Shown one piece after another: positions 49,498 to 61,092 of a DNA stretch of 64,000 bases. The stretch's first letter is position 1, and each line of letters opens with the position of its first letter. This stretch comes from Gorillibacterium massiliense (GTDB taxonomy: Bacteria; Bacillota; Bacilli; Paenibacillales; NBRC-103111), in contig NZ_CBQR020000146.1 in assembly GCF_000455485.1 (NCBI RefSeq), positions 82,533 to 146,532 of the forward strand. Reading direction: 5' to 3'. A program made the position numbers and the translations under genes. The notes below the pieces were generated by a model. The model was not told the DNA's origin. It did not search any database and saw only the letters and a list, made by a program, of their open reading frames with translations.

Positions 49498-52400
49498 ATG
49501 AGAACGAATGGAATGCCTACAAAACAGGGACTATACGATCCCCAGTTTGAGCACGATGCCTGTGGCATCGGGTTCGTCGCCCACATCAAGGGAACACCTT
49601 CTCATCGTATCGTCCGTCAGGCGCTCCAGGTCCTCTGTAACCTGGATCATCGCGGCGGTCAGGGAAGTGAATCAAACACCGGCGATGGTGCAGGAATCTT
49701 AATGCAGATTCCCCATGCCTTCCTGAACAAAGCGTGCAAGGAGCAGGGGATCAGCCTGCCGGAACCTGGCCGCTTTGGAGTCGGCATGTTGTATATGCCC
49801 GCCGCTGAAGCTGTTCGTGAAGCCTGTGAACGCATCGTGGAATCGATCGTTCGGGAAGAAGACCAGGTCGTGCTTGGTTGGAGGAACGTGCCGGTTGACA
49901 ATTCAACCCTTGGAGAAACCGCCAGGAAAACCGAGCCTTTTGTCCGCCAATTGTTTGTTGGCGCAGGAGTACTGAAGCAAAATGACGAATTGGCCTTTGA
50001 ACGGAAGCTGTATGTGATCCGCAAAAGAACGGAACACGCCATCCGTCAACTGGAAGGCGCCGAAAGTTTTTATTACTCCAGCCTATCCAGCCGCACCATC
50101 GTTTACAAAGGCATGCTTACTCCTGAGCAAGTAGACTCGTATTATATCGAACTGCAGAACCCCGAAGTCGAATCGGCTCTCGCCCTCGTTCACTCCCGCT
50201 TTAGTACCAACACCTTCCCCAGTTGGGAACGCGCACACCCTTACCGCTATATGATTCACAACGGCGAAATCAATACTTTGCGTGGCAATGTGAACTGGAT
50301 GCGTACGCGCCAGGCACTCTGTGAAACCGACCTCTTCGGAGACGATTTCAAAAAGCTGCTTCCTTTAATAGAAGAGGATGGAAGCGATTCGCAAATTTTC
50401 GATAACGTTTTGGAGTTTTTGACGCTGACGGGCCGTTCTTTGCCGCATGCCGCAATGATGATGATTCCCGAGCCTTGGTCCAAGCATGAAACCATGGATC
50501 CGGCAAAGCGCGCTTTTTATCAATACCACAGCTGTCTGATGGAGCCATGGGACGGACCGGCTGCCATTTCCTTCACTGACGGCCGGATGATCGGTGCCGT
50601 GTTGGACCGCAATGGCCTTCGCCCCGCCCGTTATTATGTAACGTCGGATGATCTGATCGTGCTGGCTTCGGAAGTCGGCGTCATGGATATAGCTCCGGAC
50701 AACATCGTCCGCAAGGACCGTCTTCAGCCTGGACGCATGCTGCTGGTGGATACCAAGGAAGGCCGCATCGTTTCGGATGAGGAAATCAAGGAGCGCATCA
50801 CGGGCGAGCATCCTTATCAGGAATGGCTCGATAAGAATCTCGTCAGCCTGGATGACCTGCCGGCCGCTCCGCAAGTTGCCGCAGCCGACTCAGCTACCGT
50901 TATGCAGCGCCAAATGGCTTTCGGCTACAATTTCGAAACGCTGCGAAAGTTTCTCGAACCGATGGCGAAAAACGGAGTGGACCCCATCGGCTCTATGGGA
51001 TATGACGCGCCGCTTGCCGTTCTCTCCGATAAACCGCAGCTTTTATACAACTATTTCAAGCAGCTGTTCGCACAGGTAACCAATCCGCCTATTGACGCGA
51101 ACTTTGAAGAGATCATTACCGCCCAGGAAACAACCATCGGGGCTGAAGGCAATTTGATTGATCCGTTGCCGGAGAGCTGCCGCCAAATCCGCATCAAGTC
51201 CCCAATTTTATCCAACGAAGAGTTGGCGAAATTGAAATTTTTCAGCGCAGAAGGCTTTAGGGCAGTAACGCTTTCCATCGTCTATCCGGCCGCTGCAGGT
51301 GAGGACGGTCTTGAAGAGCGGATGGAGCAGATCTTCGCGGAAGCGGATGAAGCCATTGCCGGCGGCGCCACTATTCTGATCCTTTCGGATCGTTCTATGG
51401 ATGCGGAGCATTCGCCGATACCAGCGCTTCTTGCTACCGCCGGTTTGCATCATCATTTGATCCGGCAAGGTACCCGGACGAAAGTCGGCTTGGTTGTGGA
51501 ATCCGGCGAGCCTCGGGAAGTGCACCACTTCTCCCTGCTCATCGGTTACGGAGCGGGAGCGATCAATCCTTATCTCGCCTTCGAAACGTTGGATGACATG
51601 ATTGCTCGGAACCAACTGACCGGCATTTCCTCTGAAAAAGCGCAATACAACTACATGAAAGCTGCAACCAAAGGTGTCGTGAAGGTGCTGGCGCGGATGG
51701 GCATTTCCACGATCCAGAGCTACCGCGGTGCGCAAATTTTTGAAGCCGTCGGCTTGAAAAAAGCGCTGATCGACAAATACTTCACCTGGACGCCTTCCCG
51801 TATTGAGGGCATTGGCCTCGATGTCGTATCCCAGGAAGTCGCCCTGCGTCACAACCGGGCTTATTCGCCTCTGGAAGGCGTCGATCCGGTTCTGGATGCC
51901 GGCGGCGAGCTGCAATTCCGGGCGAACTCGGAAGAGCATCTGTATTCTCCGGAATCGATCCATGCTCTGCAAACGGCGGTTCGCAGCGGCAACTACAATG
52001 AGTACAAGCGGTTCGTCAAGCTCATTCAACGGGAGTCGGAGAGAAAGTTCAACCTTCGGGCTCTGCTGGAGTTCAAGGAAGACCGTCTTCCGATTGCCAT
52101 CGACGATGTCGAGCCGATCGAATCGATATTCAAACGTTTCAAGACCGGTGCGATGTCCTTCGGCTCCATCAGCCAGGAAGCCCACGAAGCGCTGGCTATC
52201 GCGATGAACCGCATCGGCGGCAAGAGCAACACCGGCGAGGGCGGCGAGCATCCGAACCGGTTTACTCCGGACGCCAACGGCGATTTGCGACGCAGTGCCA
52301 TCAAGCAAGTGGCTTCCGGCCGCTTTGGCGTTACCAGCAATTACCTGGTGAATGCGGACGAAATCCAAATCAAGATGGCGCAAGGCGCGAAACCGGGTGA

Positions 52401-54093
52401 AGGCGGACAACTGCCGGGCCGCAAGGTTTATCCCTGGGTAGCTGAAGTCCGGGGCGTTACCCCCGGCGTAGGCTTGATATCGCCTCCTCCGCATCACGAT
52501 ATCTATTCCATCGAGGATCTGGCGGAACTGATCCACGATTTGAAAAATGCCAATCCGCGGGCGCGGATCAGCGTCAAGCTGGTCTCCGAAGTCGGCGTCG
52601 GCACCATCGCTGCCGGCGTCGCCAAGGGTAAGGCCGATGTCGTCCTGATTTCCGGCTATGAAGGCGGAACGGGCGCATCGCCGCAAACCAGTATCCGCCA
52701 CGCCGGACTGCCTTGGGAGCTGGGCCTTGCCGAGACCCATCAGACGCTGGTGCTAAACAACCTGCGCAGCCGCATCACCGTCGAAACCGACGGCAAGCTG
52801 CTCACCGGCAGGGACGTAATCGTAGCGGCGCTTCTCGGCGCCGAGGAATTCGGCTTCGCCACCACCCCGCTCATCAGCCTTGGCTGCGTGATGATGCGCG
52901 TGTGCCACATGGACACCTGTCCGGTAGGCGTAGCGACCCAGAATCCTGAGCTGCGCAAGCGATTCGCCGGCGACCCGCAGCATGTCGTCAATCTGATGAC
53001 CTTCATCGCCCAGGAAGTAAGGGAATACATGGCGGAGCTCGGCTTCCGCACCATCGAAGAGATGGTAGGCCGTACCGATGTTTTGGAACCGAAAAAGGCA
53101 GTCAGCCACTGGAAAGCCAAAGGAATCGACCTATCGCCCCTCTTGTATCAGCCTGAGGTAGATGAATCCGTCGGTCGCTTCTGCAGCGAAAGCCAGGATC
53201 ATGGTCTGGACCGTTCCCTCGACGTTACGAAGCTGCTGGCCGCATGTAAACCGGCTCTGGAAAACGGCGAGCACGTCCATGCCATCATGTCGATCCGCAA
53301 CGTCAACCGCGTTGTCGGCACGATCCTTGGCAGCGAAGTGACCCGTATGTACGGGGCGGAAGGCTTGCCGGCGGATACGATCCGCCTGCACTTCAACGGC
53401 TCTGCCGGACAAAGCTTCGGAGCTTTCGTGCCGAAGGGTATCACTCTCTCCTTGGAAGGGGACGCCAACGACTACATCGGTAAGGGCCTCTCCGGCGGCA
53501 AAGTGATCGTCTTCCCGTCGAAGCTGGCCGGGTTCGTTCCGGAAGAGAACATCATTATCGGCAACGTCGGCTTATATGGCGCAACTGACGGCGAAGCTTA
53601 CATTCGCGGTCGCGCCGGCGAGCGCTTCTGCGTCCGCAACTCCGGCGTCCGCGCTGTCGTGGAAGGCGTCGGCGATCACGGTTGCGAGTACATGACCGGC
53701 GGCCGTGTGGTCGTGCTTGGCAAGACCGGGCGTAATTTCGCCGCAGGCATGTCGGGCGGTATCGCTTATGTGTATGACGTGGACGGCAAATTCAAAAACA
53801 GAGTGAACCAAGAGATGGTTCATCTGGAGCAGTTGGAAGACTCTTTCGAGATCAATGAAGTCCGGAGCCTGATCCGGAATCATTTCAAATTTACCAGCAG
53901 CACCGTGGCCCATCGTATTTTGGAAAATTGGGAAGATGAAGTGTTCAACTTCGTGAAGGTCATCCCCAAGGATTACAAGCGGATGTTCGAAGCCATCGAA
54001 AAAGGCAAGCGAGCCGGGCTTAGCAACGACGAGGCAGTCATGGTCGCCTTTGAAGAAAATATGAGCGACGTGTCGCGCGTCAGCGGCAACTAG
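49498..54093 (+). CDS. gltB: glutamate synthase (NADPH) large subunit
   Basis: The 1531-residue alpha subunit of GOGAT, converting glutamine and 2-oxoglutarate to two glutamates. The N-terminal nucleophile Cys22 ([10 protein letters not shown]) is exposed after removal of a 21-residue propeptide; the glutaminase domain runs to about 420. A central domain follows, then the FMN-binding synthase domain (about 830-1220) with a 3Fe-4S site near 1130 ([15 protein letters not shown]), and the C-terminal beta-helix GXGXG domain (about 1260-1500). Complete and of usual length. It is followed by gltD after 15 bases in the canonical gltBD order. Confidence 0.97.
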   Translation: MRTNGMPTKQGLYDPQFEHDACGIGFVAHIKGTPSHRIVRQALQVLCNLDHRGGQGSESNTGDGAGILMQIPHAFLNKACKEQGISLPEPGRFGVGMLYMPAAEAVREACERIVESIVREEDQVVLGWRNVPVDNSTLGETARKTEPFVRQLFVGAGVLKQNDELAFERKLYVIRKRTEHAIRQLEGAESFYYSSLSSRTIVYKGMLTPEQVDSYYIELQNPEVESALALVHSRFSTNTFPSWERAHPYRYMIHNGEINTLRGNVNWMRTRQALCETDLFGDDFKKLLPLIEEDGSDSQIFDNVLEFLTLTGRSLPHAAMMMIPEPWSKHETMDPAKRAFYQYHSCLMEPWDGPAAISFTDGRMIGAVLDRNGLRPARYYVTSDDLIVLASEVGVMDIAPDNIVRKDRLQPGRMLLVDTKEGRIVSDEEIKERITGEHPYQEWLDKNLVSLDDLPAAPQVAAADSATVMQRQMAFGYNFETLRKFLEPMAKNGVDPIGSMGYDAPLAVLSDKPQLLYNYFKQLFAQVTNPPIDANFEEIITAQETTIGAEGNLIDPLPESCRQIRIKSPILSNEELAKLKFFSAEGFRAVTLSIVYPAAAGEDGLEERMEQIFAEADEAIAGGATILILSDRSMDAEHSPIPALLATAGLHHHLIRQGTRTKVGLVVESGEPREVHHFSLLIGYGAGAINPYLAFETLDDMIARNQLTGISSEKAQYNYMKAATKGVVKVLARMGISTIQSYRGAQIFEAVGLKKALIDKYFTWTPSRIEGIGLDVVSQEVALRHNRAYSPLEGVDPVLDAGGELQFRANSEEHLYSPESIHALQTAVRSGNYNEYKRFVKLIQRESERKFNLRALLEFKEDRLPIAIDDVEPIESIFKRFKTGAMSFGSISQEAHEALAIAMNRIGGKSNTGEGGEHPNRFTPDANGDLRRSAIKQVASGRFGVTSNYLVNADEIQIKMAQGAKPGEGGQLPGRKVYPWVAEVRGVTPGVGLISPPPHHDIYSIEDLAELIHDLKNANPRARISVKLVSEVGVGTIAAGVAKGKADVVLISGYEGGTGASPQTSIRHAGLPWELGLAETHQTLVLNNLRSRITVETDGKLLTGRDVIVAALLGAEEFGFATTPLISLGCVMMRVCHMDTCPVGVATQNPELRKRFAGDPQHVVNLMTFIAQEVREYMAELGFRTIEEMVGRTDVLEPKKAVSHWKAKGIDLSPLLYQPEVDESVGRFCSESQDHGLDRSLDVTKLLAACKPALENGEHVHAIMSIRNVNRVVGTILGSEVTRMYGAEGLPADTIRLHFNGSAGQSFGAFVPKGITLSLEGDANDYIGKGLSGGKVIVFPSKLAGFVPEENIIIGNVGLYGATDGEAYIRGRAGERFCVRNSGVRAVVEGVGDHGCEYMTGGRVVVLGKTGRNFAAGMSGGIAYVYDVDGKFKNRVNQEMVHLEQLEDSFEINEVRSLIRNHFKFTSSTVAHRILENWEDEVFNFVKVIPKDYKRMFEAIEKGKRAGLSNDEAVMVAFEENMSDVSRVSGN

Positions 54094-54108
54094 GGGAGGA
54101 GAAGAACA

Positions 54109-55593
54109 ATGGGAAAGCCAACAGGTTTCTTGGAATATAAGCGCGAAGTCCCTAAAGAAGAAGATCCTCTCCTCAGGGTCAAGCATTACCGGGAATTTCA
54201 CGAGCATCTGCCGGAAGATAAGCTGCAGGTTCAAGGCGCTCGCTGCATGGATTGCGGGATTCCCTTCTGCCATTCCGGAACTTTGATTGCAGGGATGGCT
54301 TCCGGATGTCCGGTCAACAACCTGATTCCGGAATGGAACGATCTGGTCTATCGCGGCCAGTGGCGGGAAGCACTCAACCGTTTGCATAAAACAAACAACT
54401 TCCCGGAATTCACCGGACGGGTTTGCCCCGCTCCCTGCGAAGGCTCCTGTACGGCAGGCTTGAACGGCCAGCCGATTACGATCAAAACCATCGAGCGCTC
54501 CATCGTCGATAAAGGGTTTGAAGAAGGCTGGATCGTACCCGAGCCTCCTAAAAACCGCACAGGTAAAAAGGTAGCCGTCGTCGGTTCTGGTCCCTCGGGA
54601 CTGGCGGCTGCCGCCCAGTTGAACAAAGCGGGACACACCGTCACCGTCTATGAACGGGCTGACCGGGTGGGTGGACTGTTGATGTACGGCATCCCCAACA
54701 TGAAGCTGGAAAAGACAGTCATTCAGCGCCGTGTCGACTTGCTCACCGCCGAAGGCGTTACTTTCGTAACCAACACGGAAATCGGCAAGGATATTCCCGC
54801 CGATCAGTTGAAGCGGGAGTTCGATGCTGTCGTTCTATGCGGCGGAGCCACTGCCGGCCGGGATCTACGTATCGAAGGCCGGGAGTTTAAAGGCATCCAT
54901 CTGGCGATGGAATTCCTCAAAGCCAATACAAAGAGTCTGCTGGATTCCAATCACGAGGACGGCAGCTACATTTCCGCTAAAGGCAAGGATGTCGTCGTGA
55001 TCGGCGGCGGGGACACCGGCACTGACTGTGTCGGCACCTCCATCCGCCACGGCTGCAACAGCGTGATCCAACTGGAAATCATGCCGAAGGCGCCGGACGT
55101 GCGTGCGGCGAACAATCCTTGGCCGGAATGGCCGAAGGTTTACAAAATGGATTACGGCCAGGAAGAAGCTGCCGCCAAGTACGGTGCTGATCCTCGCCGC
55201 TATCTGGTCAACACCAAGCACTTTATCGGCGATGATAACGGCCACGTGAAGGAACTGCTGACCGTTGAAATCGAATGGAAACGGGACGATTCCGGCCGCA
55301 TGATTCCGGTAGAAGTACCGGGCAGCGAGAAGATCATTCCCGCGCAGCTCGTGCTGCTGGCCATGGGCTTCACCGGACCGGAAAACACCGTGCTGGAACA
55401 GCTTGGGGTTGAGCGCGACGAGCGCAGCAACGCCAAAGCGGCATACGACAAGTTCGCTACCAGCGTACCGGGTGTTTTTGCAGCTGGCGACATGCGCCGC
55501 GGGCAAAGCCTGGTGGTTTGGGCGATCAATGAAGGCCGCGCCGCCGCCCGGGAGGTTGACCGCTACCTGATGGGAGCGAGCAATCTGCCGTAA
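54109..55593 (+). CDS. gltD: glutamate synthase small subunit
   Basis: The 494-residue beta subunit supplies electrons from NADPH through FAD and two 4Fe-4S clusters. N-terminal cysteine clusters are CMDCGIPFC near 46 and CPAPCEGSC near 108; the FAD motif is [14 protein letters not shown] near 153 and the NADPH motif GGGDTGTD near 300. GGGAGGAG precedes ATG 54109. Same operon as gltB. Confidence 0.96.
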   Translation: MGKPTGFLEYKREVPKEEDPLLRVKHYREFHEHLPEDKLQVQGARCMDCGIPFCHSGTLIAGMASGCPVNNLIPEWNDLVYRGQWREALNRLHKTNNFPEFTGRVCPAPCEGSCTAGLNGQPITIKTIERSIVDKGFEEGWIVPEPPKNRTGKKVAVVGSGPSGLAAAAQLNKAGHTVTVYERADRVGGLLMYGIPNMKLEKTVIQRRVDLLTAEGVTFVTNTEIGKDIPADQLKREFDAVVLCGGATAGRDLRIEGREFKGIHLAMEFLKANTKSLLDSNHEDGSYISAKGKDVVVIGGGDTGTDCVGTSIRHGCNSVIQLEIMPKAPDVRAANNPWPEWPKVYKMDYGQEEAAAKYGADPRRYLVNTKHFIGDDNGHVKELLTVEIEWKRDDSGRMIPVEVPGSEKIIPAQLVLLAMGFTGPENTVLEQLGVERDERSNAKAAYDKFATSVPGVFAAGDMRRGQSLVVWAINEGRAAAREVDRYLMGASNLP

Positions 55594-55621
55594 CGTATAG
55601 GAACGAAGGATGTTATTTCAT

Positions 55622-55666
55622 ACGCATCGCCGTCGGAGTTGAATCCGGCGGCAGGTGCGTTTTTTA
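55622..55666 (+). terminator. terminator of gltBD
   Basis: ACGCA-TC-GCCGTCGGA...TCCGGCGGC-AGG-TGCGTTTTTT. Confidence 0.85.
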
Positions 55667-55683
55667 TTGTTAAAGATTCATCG

Positions 55684-55811
55684 TTCAACAAAAGGGGATC
55701 CGAGTGTTCAATAATGAACATTTTGAATCGATTCTGATTATTGATGTTATATAATCCTCCTCACTATAATTAACAATATGATCGATATTCAACAAAGTGT
55801 TCAACAAAGTG
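55684..55811. repeat. short repeats and a palindrome upstream of the ASKHA gene
   Basis: TTCAACAAAGTG is present twice in tandem (55788-55799, 55800-55811), and a partial copy (GTTCAACAAA) lies near 55683. The 16-bp palindrome TGTTCA-ATAA-TGAACA is at 55705-55720. TATAAT near 55749-55754 could be a -10. The cluster looks like a regulator-binding region, but no known box matches. Confidence 0.55.
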
Positions 55812-56031
55812 CTTTTCGGTTTAGTCACTGGGCGAAATGCTGAACCAAAAAATGACGGGGATTGGCCAGACTTCGGCCGTTCGCAAGAGCCGCGTTGCCG
55901 AAGCGTAGGGTATGCGGTACATAAGTTGCAAAAAACTCGTTGCAGCACCTGACACCTTTATATAGGCGGCGGGTGTTTGCTCATTTCAGGGTGTCTGTTG
56001 CTTGAAACTAATAGTTAATGGAGGTGTTCCT

Positions 56032-56202
56032 TTGGCTGAGTTTTTTCAATTCTTGCACATAATCGACACAAATTACGAAACCTGTTACATCTCTGCCGAA
56101 AAAGTCAAAGGAAAACCGTACAGACAACTAGAAGGTTTAAATTATACGATGGTCAAAATGAAAGGCTGGAAGAGTAAGATTAGTAATAGGATTTGTTGTT
56201 AG
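56032..56202 (+). CDS. possible small protein upstream of the ASKHA gene
   Basis: TTG 56032 has GGAGGTG five bases upstream and opens a 56-codon frame (MAEFFQFLHIIDTNYETC start, SNRICC end) ending 16 bases before the next gene. It is AT-rich and basic, with three Cys. No homology is recognised. The ribosome site and tight spacing suggest a real, possibly coupled, small gene, but it could be chance. Confidence 0.35.
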   Translation: MAEFFQFLHIIDTNYETCYISAEKVKGKPYRQLEGLNYTMVKMKGWKSKISNRICC

Positions 56203-56218
56203 GGGTGAGGATGCATCA

Positions 56219-59200
56219 ATGATTATGCATATCGGACTGGACGTTGGTTCCACAACGGCAAAGCTGGTTGCGGTCAGCGGCATGGGGCAGATTTTATTCC
56301 AGGTGTATAAAAGGCATCTTTCCGATGTGAAAAAAACCGCGCTGCAGCTATTGGAAGAGTTGCGCTCCCTGTTTCCCGACGCGGAGGCGACGATGCAGAT
56401 CAGCGGTTCGGCGGGGTTGGCGTTGGCGAAGCCGATGGGCGTTTCTTTCATTCAGGAAGTCGTCGCTTGTACGGATGCAGTCGAGCGCTTTATTCCCGAT
56501 GCCGACGTGGTCATCGAGCTGGGAGGAGAAGACGCCAAAATTATCTATTTGTCGGGCGGCGTTGAACAGCGGATGAATTCTGCCTGCGCAGGCGGGACGG
56601 GCGCATTTATCGATCAGATCGCCGCCCTTTTGCAGACAGATGCCGAAGGGCTTAATGAACTGGCCAAGCGTTACGAGGTGCTGTATCCCATCGCCTCCCG
56701 CTGCGGCGTTTTTGCCAAAACCGACGTGCAGCCGCTCTTGAATGAGGGGGCTAGACGGGAGGATATCTCCGCCTCGATTTTTCAAAGCGTAGTCGCCCAA
56801 ACTATCGGCGGTTTAGCTTGCGGCCGGCCCATCCGTGGCAAGGTGGCTTTTCTCGGTGGCCCTCTGACGTTCCTCTCGGAGCTGCGCAAGCGCTTTGCGG
56901 AAACGTTGAAGCTCACGCCGGAGAATGCCGTCTTTCCCGAAAACGCCCAATATTTTGTAGCCCTGGGCGCTGCCTTCGGCAGCCGGAAGGATGAAGCGCT
57001 GCCTCTCGCCGTATGGCTTAAGCGGCTGCGGCAATCGGAGTTTTCTGTCTCCGACGGCTCGGCAACACTACCTCCGCTTTTCCGTGACGCCGATGAGCTG
57101 GAAGATTTCCGTACCCGGCATCGTGAGGCTTCTGCATCCCGGGGGGATTTATCCGGTTACGAAGGACCCTGCTATCTGGGAATCGATGCTGGTTCGACAA
57201 CGACCAAAATCGTACTGACCGGTCAAGAGGACGAACTGTTATATACATTTTATGGAAGCAATAAAGGAAATCCGCTGCAATCGGTCATCGACGGCATGAA
57301 GGATTTATATGCGCAGCTGCCAATGTCGGCTTATATTGCACGATCGGCGGTCACCGGCTATGGCGAGGGCTTGATTAAAGCGGCCCTTTGCGCGGATATC
57401 GGTGAAATAGAGACGGTGGCCCACTATAAAGCCGCCTACAAATTCCGCCCGGACGTGGATCTCATCCTCGATATCGGCGGGCAGGATATGAAGTGCATGA
57501 AAATCCGTAACGGCACCATCGACAGCGTGTTGCTCAACGAAGCGTGCTCGGCGGGCTGCGGCTCGTTTCTGGAAAGCTTCTCTCAAGCCCTTGGCCTCGA
57601 AGTGAAGGAATTTGCCGAGCAGGCGCTTCTGGCGGAGCATCCCGTTGACCTTGGCTCGCGCTGTACCGTGTTCATGAATTCCAAGGTCAAGCAGGTGCAG
57701 AAAGAAGGAGCTACGGTTCCCGACTTGTCCGCCGGGCTGTCTTATTCGGTCATCAAAAACGCGCTGCAAAAAGTCATCAAGCTGCGCAATCCGGCCGATC
57801 TTGGCGAACGGGTCGTTGTCCAGGGCGGAACCTTCCTGAATGAAGCCGTACTTCGTGCTTTTGAGTTGCAAACCGGCGCCAATGCCGTAAGGCCGGATAT
57901 AGCCGGCATTATGGGCGCGTACGGATGTGCTTTGATCGCCAGGGAAAGCTGGCAGGAAGGGGAAGTCGGCAGCCTCCTGTCCTTGGAAGAGCTGGAGTCC
58001 TTCACCTATGGCGTGACCCGGCGGCGCTGCGGCTTGTGCGGTAACCGCTGCCTTTTGACCGTGAACAAGTTCCCGCAGAGCGGCACTTATATAACCGGCA
58101 ACCGCTGCGAACGGGGAGCCGGAAAGGAAAAGGCGGTGTCCGGCATTCCCAACCTCAGCCGGTACAAATACGACCGGTTGTTTGCTTACGAATCGCTCCC
58201 TTCCGAGGTGGCTCCCCGTGGTACGGTTGGGATTCCCCGGGTGCTCAATATGTTCGAGAATTATCCGTTGTGGCACACGTTTTTCACCAAGCTCGGTTAC
58301 CGGGTTGTTCTCTCGCCGGCCACGGACAAAGGCCTCTATGAAAAAGGGCTGGAATCGGTCCCCTCCGAATCCGCCTGCTACCCGGCGAAACTGGCTCACG
58401 GCCATATCGAATCGCTCCTGGAAAAAGGGGTCGATCTCATCTTCTATCCTTCCGTCGTTTATGAAAAGAAGGAGATGGAGGAAGCCAGCAATCATTACAA
58501 TTGTCCGGTCGTCGCTTCTTACCCGGAAGTGATCCGTACCAATATGGATGGGTTGAAAGAGCGGAACGTTCCTTACTTCAATCCTTTTGTTACCCTGGAT
58601 AATCAAAAGGCGCTGGCCTCAGAGCTGGCGCGTACCTTCCCCGATATCCCCAAGAAGGAAGTGCTGGCGGCAGTGGCGGCAGCTTGGGAGGAACAGGATG
58701 CTTTTCGGGCGGAGATTCGCCGCAAAGGCGAAGAAACGCTGCAGTATTTACAGGAAACGGGGCGCAAGGGCATCGTTCTTGCCGGTCGTCCCTACCATGT
58801 AGATCCGGGGGTCAATCACGGCATACCCGAGTTGATCGCCGGTTACGGCATGGCGGTGCTTACCGAGGATTCCATCGCCCATCTGGGACATATCGACCAT
58901 CCACTTCGGGTGGTCAACCAGTGGACGTACCACGCCCGGTTGTATCGGGCGGCTTCTTACGTGGCGGAGATGAGCAACCTGGAGCTGGTGCAGCTTACCT
59001 CGTTCGGCTGTGGGCTTGATGCGGTAACAGCGGACATGGTTCAGGAGATTTTGGAAAACCAAAATAAAATGTTCACCCTGCTCAAGATTGATGAAATCCG
59101 CAATTTGGGCGCGCCCCGCATCCGTATCCGCTCGCTGATGGCGGCGATGAAGGAACGGGAGGGCAAGGGAGTTGCTCCGCATGAGACGGCGAAGCCGGTG

Positions 59201-60505
59201 GAACGGGTGCTTTTCACCAAAGAAATGAAGCAAGATTATACGATTATCGGCCCGCAGATGTCTCCTATCCACTTCGAGCTTCTGGAAAAAGCGGCGCAAG
59301 CGGAAGGATTCAAGCTGGAGGTGCTTCCCAAGGTCGGCCGTCAGGACGTCGATGAGGGCTTGAAGTATGTCAACAATGACGCCTGCTACCCTGCCGTTCT
59401 GACCATTGGGCAAATCCTGGCGGCGCTGAAGAGCGGCAAATACGACCTCACGCGTACGGCGGTAATGATGTCCCAAACCGGGGGCGGCTGCCGCGCCACC
59501 AACTATATCTCGCTTCTGCGCAAAGCGCTGAAAGAGGCGGGAATGGAGCAAGTACCCGTGATTTCCGTCAGCGCCAATGGAATCGAAAAGCATCCGGGCA
59601 TGAAATTCACCACCGCCTTCGTGCTGCGATTGGTCGCCGCCGGTGCCTATGGAGATCTGCTGATGCGGGTGCTCCACCGGGTGCGTCCTTATGAACGGAC
59701 GGAGGGCAGCGCCGATCTTCTTTTCCGCAAGTGGATGGATATCTGCAAAGCGTCGCTTTTGGATTTTAAATATTCCGAGTACAAGAAAATCGCCCGGGAC
59801 ATCGTCAAGGAATTCTCCGCGCTTCCGCTTTATGAGATCCGCAAGCCGCGGGTCGGCATCGTCGGAGAGATTCTGGTTAAGTTCCACCCGGACGCCAACA
59901 ATCAGATCATCGCTGAAATTGAAAAAGAAGGCGGAGAAGCCGTCATTCCCGATTTTCTCGACTTTATGCTTTACTGTGCCTATAACGCGACTTACAAAAC
60001 CAAACAGTACGGGACAGGATGGAAGGGACAAACCGGCCATCTGATCATCGCCATGATCGAACGGCTGCGCAAGCCCATAAAGGATGCACTCCAGACTAGC
60101 GGCCGCTTTCGCCCGTTCCATTCTATCTATGAGCTGGCAGCCAAGGCGAAACGCTTGCTGTCCGTTGGCAACCAAACGGGAGAAGGCTGGTTTTTGACGG
60201 CGGAAATGATGGAGCTTCTCGATGACCATGTCTTCAATATCGTCTGCGTTCAACCGTTCGCCTGCCTGCCGAACCACGTAGTGGGGCGGGGGATGATCAA
60301 AGGGCTGAAGGCCCTCTATCCCGATGCCAACATTGCGGCGCTTGATTTCGATGCCGGCGCAAGCTCGGTCAATCAGTTGAATCGGCTCAAGCTGATGATG
60401 GCTGCGGCTTTCAAGCGGTTGGAGGAAGAACTCTCTCTCGCTGGAGTCGAGTCTATCGCTCATCCGGGAGCCGATAGTGTACCGGCGGCCCTGCCGCTAA
60501 AGTAA
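56219..60505 (+). CDS. double-ASKHA/DUF2229 protein (2-hydroxyacyl-CoA dehydratase activase-related)
   Basis: A 1428-residue cytoplasmic protein with two successive BadF/HgdC-type ATPase domains. The first (about 1-265) has GLDVGSTTAKL and Cys residues in SACAGGTGAF and ASRCGVF; the second (about 315-575) has GIDAGSTTTKI and EACSAGCGSF and GSRCTVF. In HgdC the equivalent Cys bind a [4Fe-4S] cluster at a dimer interface. A Cys-rich segment (about 600-630, CGLCGNRCLL and NRCERG) follows. A large DUF2229/HgdB-like region (about 660-1410) comes last, with conserved Cys in SESACYPAKL near 718, NNDACYPAVL near 1054 and QTGGGCRATNY near 1088. Proteins of this make-up occur in anaerobic Firmicutes. 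By analogy they should use ATP-driven low-potential electron transfer for a difficult reduction. The substrate is unknown. ATG 56219 has AGGGGTGAGG upstream. Confidence 0.9.
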   Translation: MIMHIGLDVGSTTAKLVAVSGMGQILFQVYKRHLSDVKKTALQLLEELRSLFPDAEATMQISGSAGLALAKPMGVSFIQEVVACTDAVERFIPDADVVIELGGEDAKIIYLSGGVEQRMNSACAGGTGAFIDQIAALLQTDAEGLNELAKRYEVLYPIASRCGVFAKTDVQPLLNEGARREDISASIFQSVVAQTIGGLACGRPIRGKVAFLGGPLTFLSELRKRFAETLKLTPENAVFPENAQYFVALGAAFGSRKDEALPLAVWLKRLRQSEFSVSDGSATLPPLFRDADELEDFRTRHREASASRGDLSGYEGPCYLGIDAGSTTTKIVLTGQEDELLYTFYGSNKGNPLQSVIDGMKDLYAQLPMSAYIARSAVTGYGEGLIKAALCADIGEIETVAHYKAAYKFRPDVDLILDIGGQDMKCMKIRNGTIDSVLLNEACSAGCGSFLESFSQALGLEVKEFAEQALLAEHPVDLGSRCTVFMNSKVKQVQKEGATVPDLSAGLSYSVIKNALQKVIKLRNPADLGERVVVQGGTFLNEAVLRAFELQTGANAVRPDIAGIMGAYGCALIARESWQEGEVGSLLSLEELESFTYGVTRRRCGLCGNRCLLTVNKFPQSGTYITGNRCERGAGKEKAVSGIPNLSRYKYDRLFAYESLPSEVAPRGTVGIPRVLNMFENYPLWHTFFTKLGYRVVLSPATDKGLYEKGLESVPSESACYPAKLAHGHIESLLEKGVDLIFYPSVVYEKKEMEEASNHYNCPVVASYPEVIRTNMDGLKERNVPYFNPFVTLDNQKALASELARTFPDIPKKEVLAAVAAAWEEQDAFRAEIRRKGEETLQYLQETGRKGIVLAGRPYHVDPGVNHGIPELIAGYGMAVLTEDSIAHLGHIDHPLRVVNQWTYHARLYRAASYVAEMSNLELVQLTSFGCGLDAVTADMVQEILENQNKMFTLLKIDEIRNLGAPRIRIRSLMAAMKEREGKGVAPHETAKPVERVLFTKEMKQDYTIIGPQMSPIHFELLEKAAQAEGFKLEVLPKVGRQDVDEGLKYVNNDACYPAVLTIGQILAALKSGKYDLTRTAVMMSQTGGGCRATNYISLLRKALKEAGMEQVPVISVSANGIEKHPGMKFTTAFVLRLVAAGAYGDLLMRVLHRVRPYERTEGSADLLFRKWMDICKASLLDFKYSEYKKIARDIVKEFSALPLYEIRKPRVGIVGEILVKFHPDANNQIIAEIEKEGGEAVIPDFLDFMLYCAYNATYKTKQYGTGWKGQTGHLIIAMIERLRKPIKDALQTSGRFRPFHSIYELAAKAKRLLSVGNQTGEGWFLTAEMMELLDDHVFNIVCVQPFACLPNHVVGRGMIKGLKALYPDANIAALDFDAGASSVNQLNRLKLMMAAAFKRLEEELSLAGVESIAHPGADSVPAALPLK

Positions 60506-60531
60506 CTTTCTGCGTTATAGTTTGTACCTGC

Positions 60532-60579
60532 AAAACCAGATCATTTTCAGATAATAACTGGAAATGATCTGGTTTTTTT
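60532..60579 (+). terminator. terminator of the double-ASKHA gene
   Basis: AAAACCAGATCATTT pairs with AAATGATCTGGTTTT, followed by TTTT. Confidence 0.9.
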
Positions 60580-60910
60580 CTCGACGACTACTACCATAGA
60601 TTCTATAATTTTGATAATATTAGGAATAACATAACTATTTTTTTACAAAATATTAATTTTATAGGATGACCGGTTTTAAAAATCCAAAAAAGTGAATAGA
60701 AGAAAGCCGGGTGATCGCAGAATAATCAGATTTGACGCGGAAGACAACAGCTGTTGAATCAGATGGGATACTTTTCAGGTTAAGATTATGTTATTTTATC
60801 TGACAAAAAAATCGCATAAAGATGAATTTTTATACAAATTATTCCATAAAAACTGGTTGGCTTGTTTAGTATTTATAAAAAAAGCGAATACCGAAACGTG
60901 AATTTTTGGA
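60580..60910. other. AT-rich intergenic stretch upstream of oppA
   Basis: No ORF with a ribosome site. Its AT content is high relative to the window. It ends in the oppA promoter; function otherwise unassigned. Confidence 0.4.
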
Positions 60911-60939
60911 TTGACGTTATATTTACTGACATGTATTAT
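60911..60939 (+). promoter_or_regulatory. SigA promoter of the oligopeptide ABC operon
   Basis: TTGACG-N17-TATTAT; predicted start near 60946, giving a leader of about 147 bases. Confidence 0.7.
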
Positions 60940-61092
60940 AGTGTGTAATTTACATTTTAAGGTTTCACTTGTTTGCTTAAGGGGGGAGTTAAATCTGTAG
61001 AGAGGCAGCCGCAAGATCGCGGGGGGGTTTTTAGAGTTCTTTCAGGATTCATACAGGTATTCATCATCTCAAGTAACCAAGGAGGAAACGGA

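Noticed and set aside
55788-55811. CRISPR array start
   Set aside because: Only two 12-bp units without spacers and no cas genes.
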